This document shows positions 41,901-53,632 of a stretch of DNA of 64,000 nt, one piece after another. Position numbers and translations under genes: made by a program. Below the pieces are notes generated by a model that saw only the letters and a program-made list of their open reading frames with translations, had not been told where the DNA came from and did no database searches. Source of the stretch: Himantopus leucocephalus. Taxonomy: Eukaryota; Chordata; Aves; Charadriiformes; Recurvirostridae. Numbering within the stretch: position 1 is the first letter of the stretch; each line of letters opens with the position of its first letter. Location: the NCBI GenBank assembly GCA_003993805.1, contig RSEF01000001.1, positions 97,335,332-97,399,331 of the forward strand, in the 5' to 3' direction.

Positions 41901-44900
41901 AAAGGGGCTTTGCTTTTATTTGGCACAGGTGTCTGGTATTCTCTCCCATAATCTCAGCCTCAACCCTGGATAACCGAGTGCTTCCTTTGAACCCTTGGTG
42001 ACCCAGGCCTTTCTACTGCAGTCTTGGGAACCCGGCAGTAGAAAGCGCATCTCAAAGCAATGTTGCTACATTTCTCTGCTTAAACAAATGGGAGTGTATC
42101 AGTTCCAATGAACAGGACTCAGCACATGACAATTATCTGACTCTTAAAAAATTCACCCAGTGAATCATAGAATGGTTATGGCTGGAGAAGACATTTAAGA
42201 TCATCAATCACTGACAAGGGGTGTGAGCACGGCTGTGGCACAGCGTGGGCAGGGGTCAAGGGCTCGTGCCCAGCTGTAAATCAACTTGGGATGGAAGGGG
42301 GATGCCCCCGCTGAGGCTGAGCCTTCCCGCAGCTCTTGCTCCGACGGCACTGATGTGGGGCTGTACAGCTCTGCTGTCCAAGTCTGAACACAGGCTGTTT
42401 AGCCCTGAACACAGGCGGGTGAACTACTAGGGTGCTGTGTGTCTGTGACTCGGGACTCCGGTGTACTGTTCACCACTGTGTCCTCTAACGAAAAATTAAA
42501 AAGTTATGTTCTTATGGTGGTGATCACCTACTGAGTTTTTCACTCTTTTCTTTATCTCAGCTAATATGAAATGAAACCTTCTAACTTTATTTACTGTATA
42601 CACACACATTTTAGGATGTGGACTTCATGATCTCTATAGATAAATCAAAGTTTTGATTTGTTTTGTTTTGTTTTGTTTTTTTTAAATTAAGATTCTTAAG
42701 ACCTTTCTTCATTGCGTGAAAGCTATTATCAATCTCCTGGTTTTAGACAAGGCCTGAAATGCAGCATTTCCTCCATCTGATCTTCATAAAATGGAGGGTT
42801 ATTTATAATAATAGCTCTTATATCCTTCTTTTGACCTTTCCAGGTTTTAGTGAGCAATGAGAAAAGCTTCCTGTAAAAGTTGCTTTAATACACATTTTTC
42901 AGTGTGTAAAGCAGAAGTTCTGGTTTCCCATGCATCTTTGTGTAGCAAACTAAAAAAATGCAAACCTCGAAAAGCTTTTGGAAATGTCAGAAGCAGTTAA
43001 ACAACATAAGGGTAATCTTGTACCTTGATTTCTTTGGTAGCTCATTACTCTGAGCAGGTTCTCTGTTTTCTTCTGAACTTCCAAGCTGGAATGACTCATT
43101 AAAAAGGCTTACAGATGACTGATATGTAGATTACTTATGTATTGGTGTGTGTCATGTTGAACTCTTAAGCAAAGGGAAGTTTCTATTAAGAAATATTTGA
43201 GAAATTCTTATGACTTGAAATGCCTTTTATTTCCAGGTAGTTCTTTAGTTTAAAAATGGAATTTGTAAAATGGAAGTATTTTTATGAGAGAAGCAGTTGA
43301 ATAAGTTGTTGCTGGCGAAACACTTTATTACATGATGAGTATGTTAGGTCTGTACAAAAAAAAAAAAGAGTAAGCCTCCTATCTCTGGACTTTAACAGCA
43401 CATCTGGATTTATAAAATTGTTTTATTCTGAAATTTTCAGCTGCATGCTTTTGTATTAGGGAGATTTAAACTCTGGGAATTATTAATGTGTAACTACTTT
43501 AAACATTAGCCTAGTGATGGGCAATACTATTTGAATTGTTTTGAATACTAATACCCGAGATTCTGCTCCAGCAAGTATTTCATTCCTACCAGTTCTGTGA
43601 ACAGGCGTGGGGTCTCGAGGTGCTGCGTGTGGGGGGCAGGATTCGCTTCCCACCTGTCTAATCCCCCTCTTCCCAGTTGGTTTGCTTTCTGTGACTGACC
43701 TTGTCCACTCCGGACACCTCTAGGCATCTACTGGCTTTCCAGGAAAACCTTGTTCTCCCAGGACAACCCTCTCCATCCTCTCTTTCCCACCCTACTGTCT
43801 TACCTGTGTATCACCGTACCTGCTTCCTCCGCCCTTCTCCCTGAGGGTGAGGAGCATTGCAGGCAGCCGCAGGGCCACAGCTCTCTCTGCCCAGGGAGAG
43901 CAGAGCACATGATACAGAGCTGTGGCATCCGTGCTGAGTAATTTGGTGTTTCCTAGTCTTGTGGACATTGGCAGGCGGTAATACGGTAGCCCTGATATGC
44001 TGCACTTCCCTGCACTGTCCCTGTGTTTCAGATACCGTGCCTTCTTTCTCCTTGGCTGAGAACAGTGCTCTCAAATGTCTATTCTTATTTCCAGCCCCCT
44101 GTCTTTCTTGCCTTTTGCTGCATTCTTGACTTTTATCTTTGCCGTTTCTTTCTTTCTTTGACTTACTCTTGGAGAGATGTAACTTGCAGTTCATTGTGCA
44201 TGGTCTGGTGAGGCAGAAGCAGCAGGAAGGGTGCGAATTGTAGTGGTGGCAGTAATTCAAGAATATTTGAGGTTGAAGGTGGTGCAGGGGCTCCTAACTC
44301 CTGTCTCAGCTGCCAAAATTTTGCATTGAAGAGCTTTTGGGCTTGTACAGCATTTTATTCACTGTAGCTGTCAGGCAGCAAGTGCTGGCATGAGACACGA
44401 GAAGGAACTAGGGTTGCCTCACATATGAGGAGGGTGTGCGGGGCACATAGCAGTCACCCAAAGTGGTGGAATGATTTAAGGAAGCAGCATTCTGGTTTTC
44501 ATCTGCCATATTTTGTTTATTTCTGCAGCCGTTTCAGAAGTAAAACCTAGAGTTTCTGCTGACTCCTTTTTTTTTTTTTTTTTTTNTTTTTTTTTTTTTT
44601 TTTTTTTTCTCCTGGGCAGGCCCCACTCACTAAAAATGTGAATCGCTGGTGTGCATGATGTGGTTTTGTTTGAATTATCATTCAGCTTAGGTAATGCATG
44701 CTGTCTACTTTTCTGTGCAGCTTTGGTTAGTAGGTACGTGGTTTTTCTCCTGGTGGGTGGAATCAGAGCACATTGTAAATCTAATGATGGAAAATCACTT
44801 TATTTCAGTTGTAGAAGACCTTTAAACTTTGCCTTGGTAAGCTGTTATCAATGACTTGAGGCTTCAGTGTGTGGTAAATGGGGCTACGTCTGAGTGGTGA

Positions 44901-47900
44901 CCAGTCAGGGCTCAGTCCTAGGGCCGGTTCTGTTTGATGTATTTATCAATGACCTGGATGCAGGAGGTGAATGCACCATTAGCAAGTTTGCTGATGGTAC
45001 CAAACTGGGAGGTGCTGTTGACTGTCTTGAGGGACAAGAGGTCTTGCAGAGGGATCTAGATAGATTGGATCATTGGGCAATGTTTAATGGGATGAAATTT
45101 AACAAGTCCAAATGCTGGATTGCGCACCTGGGACAGAGTAACGCTGGGCACAAGTATAAACTGGGAGAGGAGAGTTGTACAGCAGCCCTGCAGAAAGGGA
45201 CCTGGGGGTGCTGGTGGGCAGCANNNNNNNNNNNNNNNNNNNNNNNNNNNNNNNNNNNNNNNNNNNNNNNNNNNNNNNNNNNNNNNNNNNNNNNNNNNNN
45301 NNNNNNNNNNNNNNNNNNNNNNNAGATGATAGTTGTAGGTCCCTTCCAACTGAAATATTCTATTCTAATTTCATGTATTTCCTGTATTTTATGAAGTCTG
45401 TCATTGATATAAATCAGTATACTGCTGAATGGCTTGGGGAGCTGCTTTAAGATGGTGGTGGTTTTTTTTTTCTGCCATGTGAATGATTTTTCTGGAAGGC
45501 CGAGTCACTGGTTTGTGAGTCACTTGTGGTCTGTGATTCTCTGTTCCTCAGATTTTGATCAGTAATAATGTGTTAACTCTGGTTTGATTACACTTACAGA
45601 CATGCTTTCACTTAATCTGAAAAATTGTAAACACCTTTCCTGTTTTCTTTTGTTTTTGAAGGTGTATCTGACCAATTTTCTATGTGTTTTTGGCTTGATC
45701 TTTGATGCTTTCCTGTGTTGTTTCTATTGCTGACTTGCCTGACTTACGGGCTCGCTGTATATATTCCCGTGTCAGGGGATTAATCATTGGCTAGACAATC
45801 AGGATTTTTAAATTGTTGCTGTCAGACCATCTGTGTGAATGATCTTTTACCCATTTTCCTGCAAGCAATCAATCTTGTAAGACTACCAGCTGCTGAAACA
45901 AGTTTTATTCCTTACTGAGTTGTTGGAGTGCTTGCATTTATTCTGTGGTTGGCTAATTAAGTCTGAAATGATAGCTGTTTAAATATGTGGTTCTCTTTTT
46001 CCTGCTCACCATTTTAGCCTCTGGTCTATTAAATATGTCTTTGTGTGATAGAACTCTGAAAAATGGGGTTTTGGCTTTGTCAAGACTTGCAAAGTCTTAC
46101 CCTTCTTGAGGTTTTAAGTTGCTTTCATGTATGTACCTTTCTCCCCCAATGCTTTAATTTTGAGAGGGAAACAGGACAGCATGGGGCTGGCATAGCCATC
46201 TCATTTTGCATATCTTTTCTTAAGCTTGCAACCACAAAATTAGTATCAGCATTGTGGTTTACCCTTATTGGTTTACTTTGCTTTTGCTATACCTCTTCTA
46301 GCTGAAAAAGCAAAAAGAAACGGAACTCTGAGGCTGTGCCTGTACAGCTAGGCACCTTTCCACTTTCAAAAAAGCAAGCTGGGAAAACATTACGATGTAG
46401 GGAAGTTAGTGTAGTAAAACTCAGTGTGAGATTGTGTGGATGGTATTTATTTGTGAAAAAATGAGTTGATTTTCATGCATTCACACGATCTGATGCATAG
46501 ACTGTATTGGCCCATACTCTCTGCAACGTACTCAGAAGCACCAACATGCGTATGTCCAGATGGCATGGCCAGGATCACGGTGTGCAACGCAGATGACAAG
46601 GGACACTGGCTGTGCAGTCTTCATCGCGCCGCTGGGGTTCTTCATGGTACTACAAACTAGTTTTTGGACAAGTCCATCATACCCTTTGGGAGTCATCAGC
46701 TGGGATGGGATGAGCCTTTGCTGTAGAAACTTGCTGACTTCAGGCTCCATAAATCTTGGGCCAAGTTGTTTCCTGGTTTTGTTTTTTAATATTTTTTTTT
46801 TAACCTTTTGGTTATTGTATGTTTTTTCCTTGTCTGAACGTGTGTTTGAAATACATGCCTAGGGTCAGTTTTTCTGTTGGGCCAACAGGCAAAGGAGTCA
46901 TGTTTGTGATATGCTGCAGTCTCATTACCATCCTCCTGGTGCAGGGTCTTTTGCTGATGAGTCATCTATGCTGTGGTCCTACCAGAGTGTAGACCTTTTG
47001 ACCATGACATAAACCGTACATTTCTCAATTTCGCTGCTGGGAATAGTGCGCTGAAAACAATATCCAGGCATTGGTGTCCTTCATTATCGTACAAGCTGTT
47101 CTTTTAACCCTTTGTTCTTCTGTTCCTTCTTGTGTGTGTGTACGCACACTCTTACAGTCATACTGCAGTCACGCCAGTCTTAATATTTCTGTTAAAATTC
47201 TTGGCAACAGTAATCTTAAAAATGAAAAAACTAAGTAAATCTTAAAGGAATTTAAAAAAAAATACAAGAGTGCGTATTTTTATGGCAGACTGTTCAGACT
47301 GAATGTTAACAGCTGCAGTTTAAAAGGAAGAATGTACGTTTGCCAGGGGGAGAAGTTGAAAACCTAACTTTCCCACATTTCTAGGGCTGGCTTGCTCAGG
47401 AGGAGTTTTGGAAGCTTTTCTGTACTTTGTATGCAGTGAAATCTTTCTCTGCCTTCTTATGCCAGACTTCTTGTCTGGTTTATTTATTCAGTAGAACTGC
47501 AAGTAGTGCAAGCATTCTTCCCTCTGGAACTGTTTCTAGATGGGCAGTCTTACTGCCTTCCTTAATAAAAACATTCCTTTGCTCTTGAGTAACTTTCTTG
47601 CAAGCTGCAGCATCTTCAAGGCATTCCATCTATAAATTGCACATCATGAAAAGTATTTGCTTTATATACAACCAGTTTGTCATAGAGAGCATTGTATGGC
47701 ATATTAATGGCACAGATGAAAGGCATGGGTTTGTTGTTGGGGTTCTTTTTTTTTTGCAAATAATCTCCCCCCACACTTTTGTCAGCAGAGGGTCCTGATA
47801 TCAAAATTGGTTAAGTCTATTGAACTCACTGATTTAATTGTAAAGATGTAAATTGTAAGATTTAATTGTAAGTGATGAAGTCAGCTGTGCAGTCTGCAAG

Positions 47901-50900
47901 AGGGTATGATGTTTTCTCACCTTGTTTCTCTCCCTCTTTCTTTCCCTTTTGTTCCCTCTCCCTCTTTATTTACAGGTTATCCTAACATTTGTCTGTGTGT
48001 TGACAAAGGAATCTGTAGAAATTGCTCCAGTGCCATATACACTGCAAGTCCATCGGGTAGCTTTGGATGGAAGAGACCCCTCTAGCTCCTTGAGGAGAGA
48101 AAAGAAGCAGGTGCAGTGTCAACTAGGACAATACCTACATCCCAGAGAGACCCACTGCTGCATGAGGTGCCATGCAGGTACGTAAAATAAGTACAGTAAT
48201 AGAGACCTTCACCTTAGATGCATTTTCCTGTCCTGCACTCTCAAACTGTCTCTGCCCTACAGCTACATACATCACTGCTCCCTTTCCTTGGTACCTATAC
48301 CTACCCAGATAAATTCTTATTCCTTGTCTCTTCTTTTGGACTGTCAGTGTCCGTCACACTGGTGAGAGGAAGCAACTCCAGCACTTCTCTGAGGAATCAA
48401 TGACTCCCATCCTCCCTAAGACAATGCATTTGTCTTCCTGTCAGAGATTTGTTAAGTGATTTTCTTGCAGGTACCTACAAGGCAAAAGACTGCGATCATC
48501 CTGACCAGGCACCTGTCTGTCTTCCATGTGCTAATGGCACATTCACAGCTGTTGATAACACGATGTCTAAATGCTTCCAGTGTACACATTGCCGTACAAG
48601 TGAGTTATCTATAGGACCTGAGGAAAATGGGTGGTGGAGGCGTGTAGGGGGCTGGAGGGGGTGGAATGGTGAGCGAGGAAGCTTGGAAAAGTATGCAATT
48701 GAATGGGCAGAAGGACAGTGTATGGGAAGGGATTGGGGACAGCAGGAATGAGGGTTACTAAATTATTGCAGTCTGAGACACAATTTGCAGGCCTTTTTGG
48801 CCTTTTTCTGGGAGGATTATGCGATAACGATACCTGTCATTGTAACAGTGCTCTCAGCTGAAGGTGAAGGAAGAGGCTGGAATAATCCCTTCTTTCTTTC
48901 CTCAGAATTCCAGCAGATAGTAGAGAGCCCCTGCACCCCAAAGCAAGATACCGTATGCGGCTGTCGGAAGAATCAATATCAGATTGGCTCATCAGATTTC
49001 TTCCATTGTAGGAACTGTAGCTCATGTGTCAATGGGATTATTGCCAACTGTGAGTATGGCATGCATATGGCTCCAGTATGGACATACTGTACTAGGGTAG
49101 ACATTAACAGCCCCTCTGTTCACTTTCTGACAGCCTGCAGTGCCTTGCCCTGAAGTGATTGTGGTTTTGGAACAACTCTTGGCTTTGCCTGCCCTCTTTC
49201 CCCAGAAAGACTGCAATTTTTTTGCCTGCCTTGGCATTAATCCCTGTTTTCTGTCAGTTTCTACCTTCCTTTTATCCTTGAATGGTTTCTTGGTTTCGGC
49301 TGTTGTGAGGAGATATTTTCTACTTAATTTTGGTACCTCTGCCTTGCATATACTGCAGCAAGGTCTTTATACTCTAAAGCAGGTTTCCCCCTTACCTTCC
49401 TTTTTTGTCTTTGCATGGATATTTCTCCTGATGCTAGTTGCATTTCCCTCACCAACTGCTGGAAGCACGTTGAGTACGGTGGTCCCAGTGCCCAGCTGAA
49501 ACTGCTTGTCAGTCAGTTGCTGAACCACCACAGTGTACTGTGCAGTGTTTTAAAGTCCAAAGCTGCTCAGGTAATGCTGAACAGTACCCAGTGGCATTGG
49601 GTGAGACCTGGGGATGGTGCAGGTGTCTGGGAGAAGTACCCACGTTGGTTGTCCCAAACTGCTTCATCTCCAGTCAGGAATCAAAGATCTTAACCAAATG
49701 CTGCTTGCTGCACTCCACTTTGTGCTGTGGTCTAATTCTGTTCATGTCCCTTAAATGCTCCTTACCTTGTTGTCCTAAAGGTATCCCCTCTTCTTTGCAA
49801 CTTCTGCTTCTCCTGATCCCTTTCCCTCTTACCCTGCCTAGCATGAGTTTGCTGTCTCACTGGTGAATGTATTCCCTGTGGTGCTCAGTAATCTTTTTCT
49901 GTCACAGTTTCCATGCTTACACCTGTCCTCAAGGGTCATCATCGTATACCGCCCTTGAGCAATTTCCTTTCCTCTTGGCTAATGTAGAACTGTTTTAGTC
50001 CTGTCCCTCACTTGCCACAAGAATGCATGCTGCTTGTTCAACTACCTTTTTCCCCCCCCTCATGAAACTTTATCACTTCCATCACTACTTTTTTTTCTGC
50101 TCCTCCCCACACCTGTTTTACTCAGTCTCCATACTGTGGCTTGCTTAGAAGCAGTAGCTCTTTCATTTCTTACCCCTTCCGCTCACAGTGTTGCAGATTA
50201 TGAGAGTGGATATGTGTCCCATGGCTTGAAGTGATTCTCCCTGCCCTGAACTGACTTCCTCACCAGTCTCAGCTGCTCAGGGACCACTTCTCCCTCATCT
50301 TTGCCTGACTAATGTGATTTCCCCTTCCTGTCACACTTGAACTTGAGTGACTTTCCCTGCATTTGCACTGGAACTGTCATTATCCATTAGACCAATTTCA
50401 GCTGCACCGTAATTTTAGTCCCTTTCTGAGCCTCTTCAGAGGTCCCTGACCTGTGGTACCTGTATTTTTTATTATTTTTATCCTCACCCAACCCTGTCCC
50501 AAAAGTATACCGAATCCTATTTCAATTCTTCAGTAGCAGTTCTCCAGGCTCAAAGAGGGATAATCTTACACCCACCTTGGAGTGGATTTTTCTCCTTTTG
50601 TTTTCTTCTCTATCCAGAATATGGCTAAGGTTTCTTCTTTCCTGTACAGGTTCAAAGAACAGAGACACAATTTGCAGGTGTCAGCCTCGATTCTTCCTGA
50701 CACTTAGTAACGTTTGCAAGCCTTGCAACAGGTGAGCTTTTTTTCCTCTGTATGCCCCTCCACTGAGTAGGAGAGACAGCAGACACAAGCCCCACAGGGG
50801 GAGGAAATTTTCCTCAAGGCTCTGTCCATCTTGACGTAACTTTACAACATTCTGCCTTTCTGGGGCAATTGGGTCTTCCCCTCTGCCACCCCCAGTCTTC

Positions 50901-53632
50901 TCCGTGTAGGCGTCAGCCCACTAAGAACCCAAAGTCCCTAGCCACACCACATTGCTCTGCTTTGCAGGCTCATACTCACTTCTCTCTTACTTAGGATTGT
51001 AACAAACGGCTGGTGTTTCATTTCATGCACACTCACCTCTCTGATTTGCTTGTACAGCTGCATTGGAGAAGAATGCCTGCAGTGTCATAGCCCAGTGACT
51101 ACCTCAGCGACTTCCTCTGGGCTGAGTGAGTACTGGGGCAACTGAGGGACAGTGGAATCTTTTCAGCGTGGGCTTTTGTTCTGTTAACACCTTTTGTCAA
51201 GTGTTATTTTCTTCACTCTCTCAAACCATTATTATTTTTCTCCCTACTATTTGCATGTCTTCACTTGTTCTTCCTCTACCACTTAACCTCTTCCTTTCTC
51301 AGTCACTCATTTGCCCTCTACCTTTTGTCCAGATGGGAGCCTTGTCCTTGGCATCATCGTTGCAATATTTGGAGTTATCTTTGTCCTCTACATTGTAAAA
51401 AAAGTAGTGAAGCTCAACCGGGAAAATGGCATAGCATCGTCTTTCTACTCCTGTGGTGAGTACAGCAGCGTATGCAATGGTATTAATTGGGACAGATATC
51501 ATTCTCCGTGTGTGTGTGTATGTGCACACGTGTGAGGAAAAAAGTGGGATCCCATTACTCTGCTTTGCTGCAAGGCCAGAGGAACACAAGAACTCAACAG
51601 CTAAGCTTATTGGTGCGGTTCTCACAACTCTGCATCTATGCCCATAGCTGTGACTGGAATTGCATGTGAGCTCGTTGCTGGGAGATGAGGATTTTGTTCT
51701 AAGACCTTTTTGAGGGCAGGACTGTGAATAGCTGCTTTCCTGTTTTCTCTGGGAAGAGAGGAAGTGAAAATCATTTTTGCTTTCTTTTTTCTTTTTTTTT
51801 TTCTTTAAAGTTTCTATGCCACAGACAACCAAGGAGCCAGTATCTGAGGTGAGCAAGATGATGGGTATGAGCTTTCCTTCTGCTTTCAACTATGTTAGCC
51901 TGGGATCCAGAGTAACATTTTTCCCCATGGGCTGTTCTCAGGCCTTGTATTGTCAAAAGAGCTGAGTAATAAGGCTATTTAATTCAGAAGTCTTTTCCTT
52001 TAGAGGGTGGAGCCATTAACATTTTACTTCCCCTCTTCTAGAGGATGCTTTTCAAACTCCTGGCTTTTTGGTTTTTTTTTTTTTCTTTCTGGATGTATTT
52101 TTTTTCAGATAGCTGGTCCTTAATCCCTTTTTCCCCCTATATACCCCAAGCTTGGAGGATTTAACTAATTTTAACATCACTTCAGATCTTGACCCCACAA
52201 GCCTCTCAGTGCTACTTCATAGCGTTCCCTCAGGTCCAATGTTGTTCTGCAATTAAGACGGCCCAAGCAGTAGCTGAGGTGGGGTTTCCACAGCCTTTCA
52301 TAGAAGGCTGGTGGGAAAGGTGGCATGTGAAGCTTCTAGAATAATGGTGATTTCGGGTCCCACCCTTACTTGATTTTGTAAAGGAATATTTTTTTCCAGA
52401 CTACTGGTTTTTTTTTATGCCAAAAGAGATTTAAACTCCTTGGGTTCTACTGGAAAGAAATGTTTGGTGCCTTCTGCTCAAACGAGACATATATGAAGAA
52501 TTAAAACCTCAGCACCTGCTCCCCACCTATCTTGAATAAATTTTAGTATATAAAGCTAGTGGTTCCTTGCAGGAGACAGGTGTATTGTGCTGCTGTGCGT
52601 GATTCTAGACAACGAAAATGTGTCTTTCAGGTTGAAGTAAAAAGAAGTGAAATTTCCATCCTTCTTCCTGAGTCCCAGAAGGAAACAGAATTGTCAGTGA
52701 ATGCAGCACCACCACCTGCACCTCTGCCGCAAAGTTCACATGAGTTACCAGACTGTGTCAGACCTGCCAGGAAGACACAGCTTCCAGACAGTAAGTGAAA
52801 CTCCCCCATACTTCCCTCCTTCCCCAAGCAAATGAGAACCTGATTATGCAGATGCAGCTAGGAGGATGTTGGACAGACCTTACCCGGTGCACAAGACCTG
52901 TGTGTATACTTCATGCATGGCACAGTACAAAGGCAGATGCATGCCCAGAAACTGTGAGCCTGTATATGCTAAACATTTACACCAGGCCTTTCTCTTGTCC
53001 CATTTCCCTACCAGCAAAATGGATTGTCATATGTGGTGATGTGCTGTCAGTCTTAAATGCCTCTGGATGGTGACCCAGAGCATTCTTTTGGCAGGAATGC
53101 GTGGCAGTGTTCATAACCTTACACAAGAGCATATGGAAGCATCCCATTGTTTTTTGAGGGTTAAGAGCAAGTCTGGACATCACACAGGTCTGTGTGACTA
53201 CTGTGTAGAAGACCTGAACAGGAGGGTTGCAATGCATGATCCTAAGGCACCATCCAGCCCTGGATTATTCACATTCTCCTTGAGGCTGTGCAATCCTGGT
53301 TCTCACACTTCATTTTTTCTCTTTTCACAGACCCTGCTATTCTCTACACTGTGGTAGATCACGTACCGCCATCTCGGTGGAAAGAGTTTGTAAGGCGTCT
53401 GGGTCTGAGTGACTATGATCTAGAGCGAATTGAGATGGAGCATCGGCGTTTACGAGATGCCCAGTATGAAATGCTTAGACTGTGGAAACTGCAGATGGGC
53501 TATGCTGCAACTGTGGAGCACATCAGCTGTGTTCTCAACCAGATGGAGCTGAGTGGCTGCAGTGAAGCTATTCAAGAGGCTTTGCTAAACCAGAACTCTC
53601 CTCAACCTTGCAGCCTCCACAGCCATCTCTAA
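38917..53632 (+). CDS. TNFRSF1A: TNFRSF1A, tumour necrosis factor receptor 1; 10 coding exons
   Basis: Exons 38917-38955, 47976-48177, 48471-48599, 48906-49049, 50650-50731, 51058-51125, 51333-51455, 51811-51848, 52631-52790 and 53331-53632 join in phase to 428 codons plus TAA (human 455 aa). It is a type I plasma-membrane receptor for TNF that recruits TRADD through its death domain to drive NF-kB or cell death. Order: signal peptide (1 to about 26), cysteine-rich domains (C61 to about 210), one membrane helix (about 225-243), a cytoplasmic linker shorter than in human, and the death domain (about 335-420). Diagnostic blocks: [23 protein letters not shown] and [13 protein letters not shown], nearly identical to human TNFR1 and distinct from TNFR2, LTBR and other death receptors. 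CRD1, the pre-ligand assembly region, has all six cysteines (61, 74, 75, 78, 88, 97). Introns are GT-AG. Intron 1 (9 kb) holds CR1 copies and an assembly gap. Confidence 0.97.
38990..39020 (+). repeat. (ACGGG)n pentanucleotide repeat in TNFRSF1A intron 1
   Basis: Four perfect ACGGG units, one ACAGG and a final ACGGGG, starting 35 nt after the exon 1 donor. The GGG runs spaced by two bases could form a G-quadruplex in the nascent transcript. Confidence 0.85.
39962..40078 (-). mobile_element. CR1 3'-end fragment, minus orientation
   Basis: The minus strand reads TTGGACCTGATGATCTTCC, AGGTCCTTTCCAACCTAGAC and ends AATTCTATGATTCC, the CR1 3' terminus. In TNFRSF1A intron 1. Confidence 0.92.
42163..42212 (-). 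mobile_element. Short CR1 3'-end fragment, minus orientation
   Basis: Plus strand GAATCATAGAATGGTTATGG, then a diverged AAGATCATC block, the reverse of the CR1 3' end. Only about 50 bp are recognisable; the following sequence to about 42430 may be a diverged continuation. Confidence 0.75.
42652..42684 (+). repeat. (TTTTG)n tract
   Basis: Several TTTTG units ending in a T run, in TNFRSF1A intron 1. Confidence 0.8.
44567..44608 (+). repeat. Poly-T homopolymer containing one N
   Basis: About 40 T with an N at 44586. Length uncertain. In TNFRSF1A intron 1, 0.3 kb before a CR1 copy. Confidence 0.9.
44880..45366 (+). mobile_element. CR1 LINE fragment with reverse-transcriptase remnant, interrupted by assembly gap
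   Basis: The left part encodes a CR1 reverse-transcriptase segment in one open frame ([47 protein letters not shown]). The catalytic FADD motif reads FADG (44987-44998), so this copy is inactive. The right part after the N gap ends GGTCCCTTCCAACTGAAATA and ATTCTATTCT, the CR1 3' end. The element therefore spans the gap. Confidence 0.95.
45224..45323. other. Assembly gap of exactly 100 N
   Basis: A run of 100 N inside the CR1 copy in TNFRSF1A intron 1. The round number suggests a placeholder of unknown true size, probably caused by the repeat. Confidence 0.98.
47976..48177 (+). CDS. TNFRSF1A: TNFRSF1A coding exon 2 (signal peptide end, CRD1 start)
   Basis: Residues 14-80. Hydrophobic VILTFVCVL completes the signal peptide. 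A polar stretch follows, then [20 protein letters not shown], the first half of CRD1. Acceptor TTTATTTACAG, donor GTACGT. Confidence 0.93.
48471..48599 (+). CDS. TNFRSF1A: TNFRSF1A coding exon 3 (CRD1-CRD2)
   Basis: Residues 81-123: [22 protein letters not shown] and CFQCTHCRT. One glycosylation sequon (NGT). Acceptor TTTCTTGCAG, donor GTGAGT. Confidence 0.95.
48906..49049 (+). CDS. TNFRSF1A: TNFRSF1A coding exon 4 (CRD2-CRD3)
   Basis: Residues 124-171: [19 protein letters not shown], the TNFR1 signature at the CRD2-CRD3 junction, then [12 protein letters not shown]. Acceptor CTTTCCTCAG, donor GTGAGT. Confidence 0.96.
50650..50731 (+). CDS. TNFRSF1A: TNFRSF1A coding exon 5 (CRD3-CRD4)
   Basis: Residues 172-199: [19 protein letters not shown] and CKPCN, like human [22 protein letters not shown]. 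Acceptor CCTGTACAG, donor GTGAGC. Confidence 0.94.
51058..51125 (+). CDS. TNFRSF1A: TNFRSF1A coding exon 6 (CRD4 end and stalk)
   Basis: Residues 199-222: [15 protein letters not shown] followed by a Ser/Thr-rich stalk that could be O-glycosylated or shed. Acceptor GCTTGTACAG, donor GTGAGT. Confidence 0.92.
51333..51455 (+). CDS. TNFRSF1A: TNFRSF1A coding exon 7 (transmembrane)
   Basis: Residues 222-263: [19 protein letters not shown] membrane helix, followed by the positive stop-transfer KKVVKLNR. Acceptor TTTTGTCCAG, donor GTGAGT. Confidence 0.94.
51811..51848 (+). CDS. TNFRSF1A: TNFRSF1A coding exon 8 (short cytoplasmic exon)
   Basis: Thirty-eight nt, residues 263-275 ([13 protein letters not shown]). 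The acceptor follows a long T/C tract; donor GTGAGC. Too short to stand out alone, but needed to restore phase between exons 7 and 9. Confidence 0.85.
52631..52790 (+). CDS. TNFRSF1A: TNFRSF1A coding exon 9 (cytoplasmic linker)
   Basis: Residues 276-329: Glu/Ser-rich, then a Pro-rich stretch (APPPAPLPQ). Poorly conserved. Shorter than the human linker, which accounts for most of the length difference. Acceptor TGTCTTTCAG, donor GTAAGT. Confidence 0.9.
53331..53632 (+). CDS. TNFRSF1A: TNFRSF1A coding exon 10 (death domain)
   Basis: Residues 329-428 and [20 protein letters not shown] and [18 protein letters not shown], then helices ending [12 protein letters not shown]. The core Trp and the charged surface of the TNFR1 death domain are kept, so TRADD binding is expected. 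Confidence 0.97.

Noticed and set aside
44894..45394. 166-codon frame crossing the N gap as a gene
   Set aside because: It is CR1 reverse transcriptase up to the gap; residues across the N run are meaningless.
51299..51889. 196-codon minus-strand frame over TNFRSF1A exons 7-8
   Set aside because: Antisense shadow of coding exons and a poly-A/T tract (poly-Lys).
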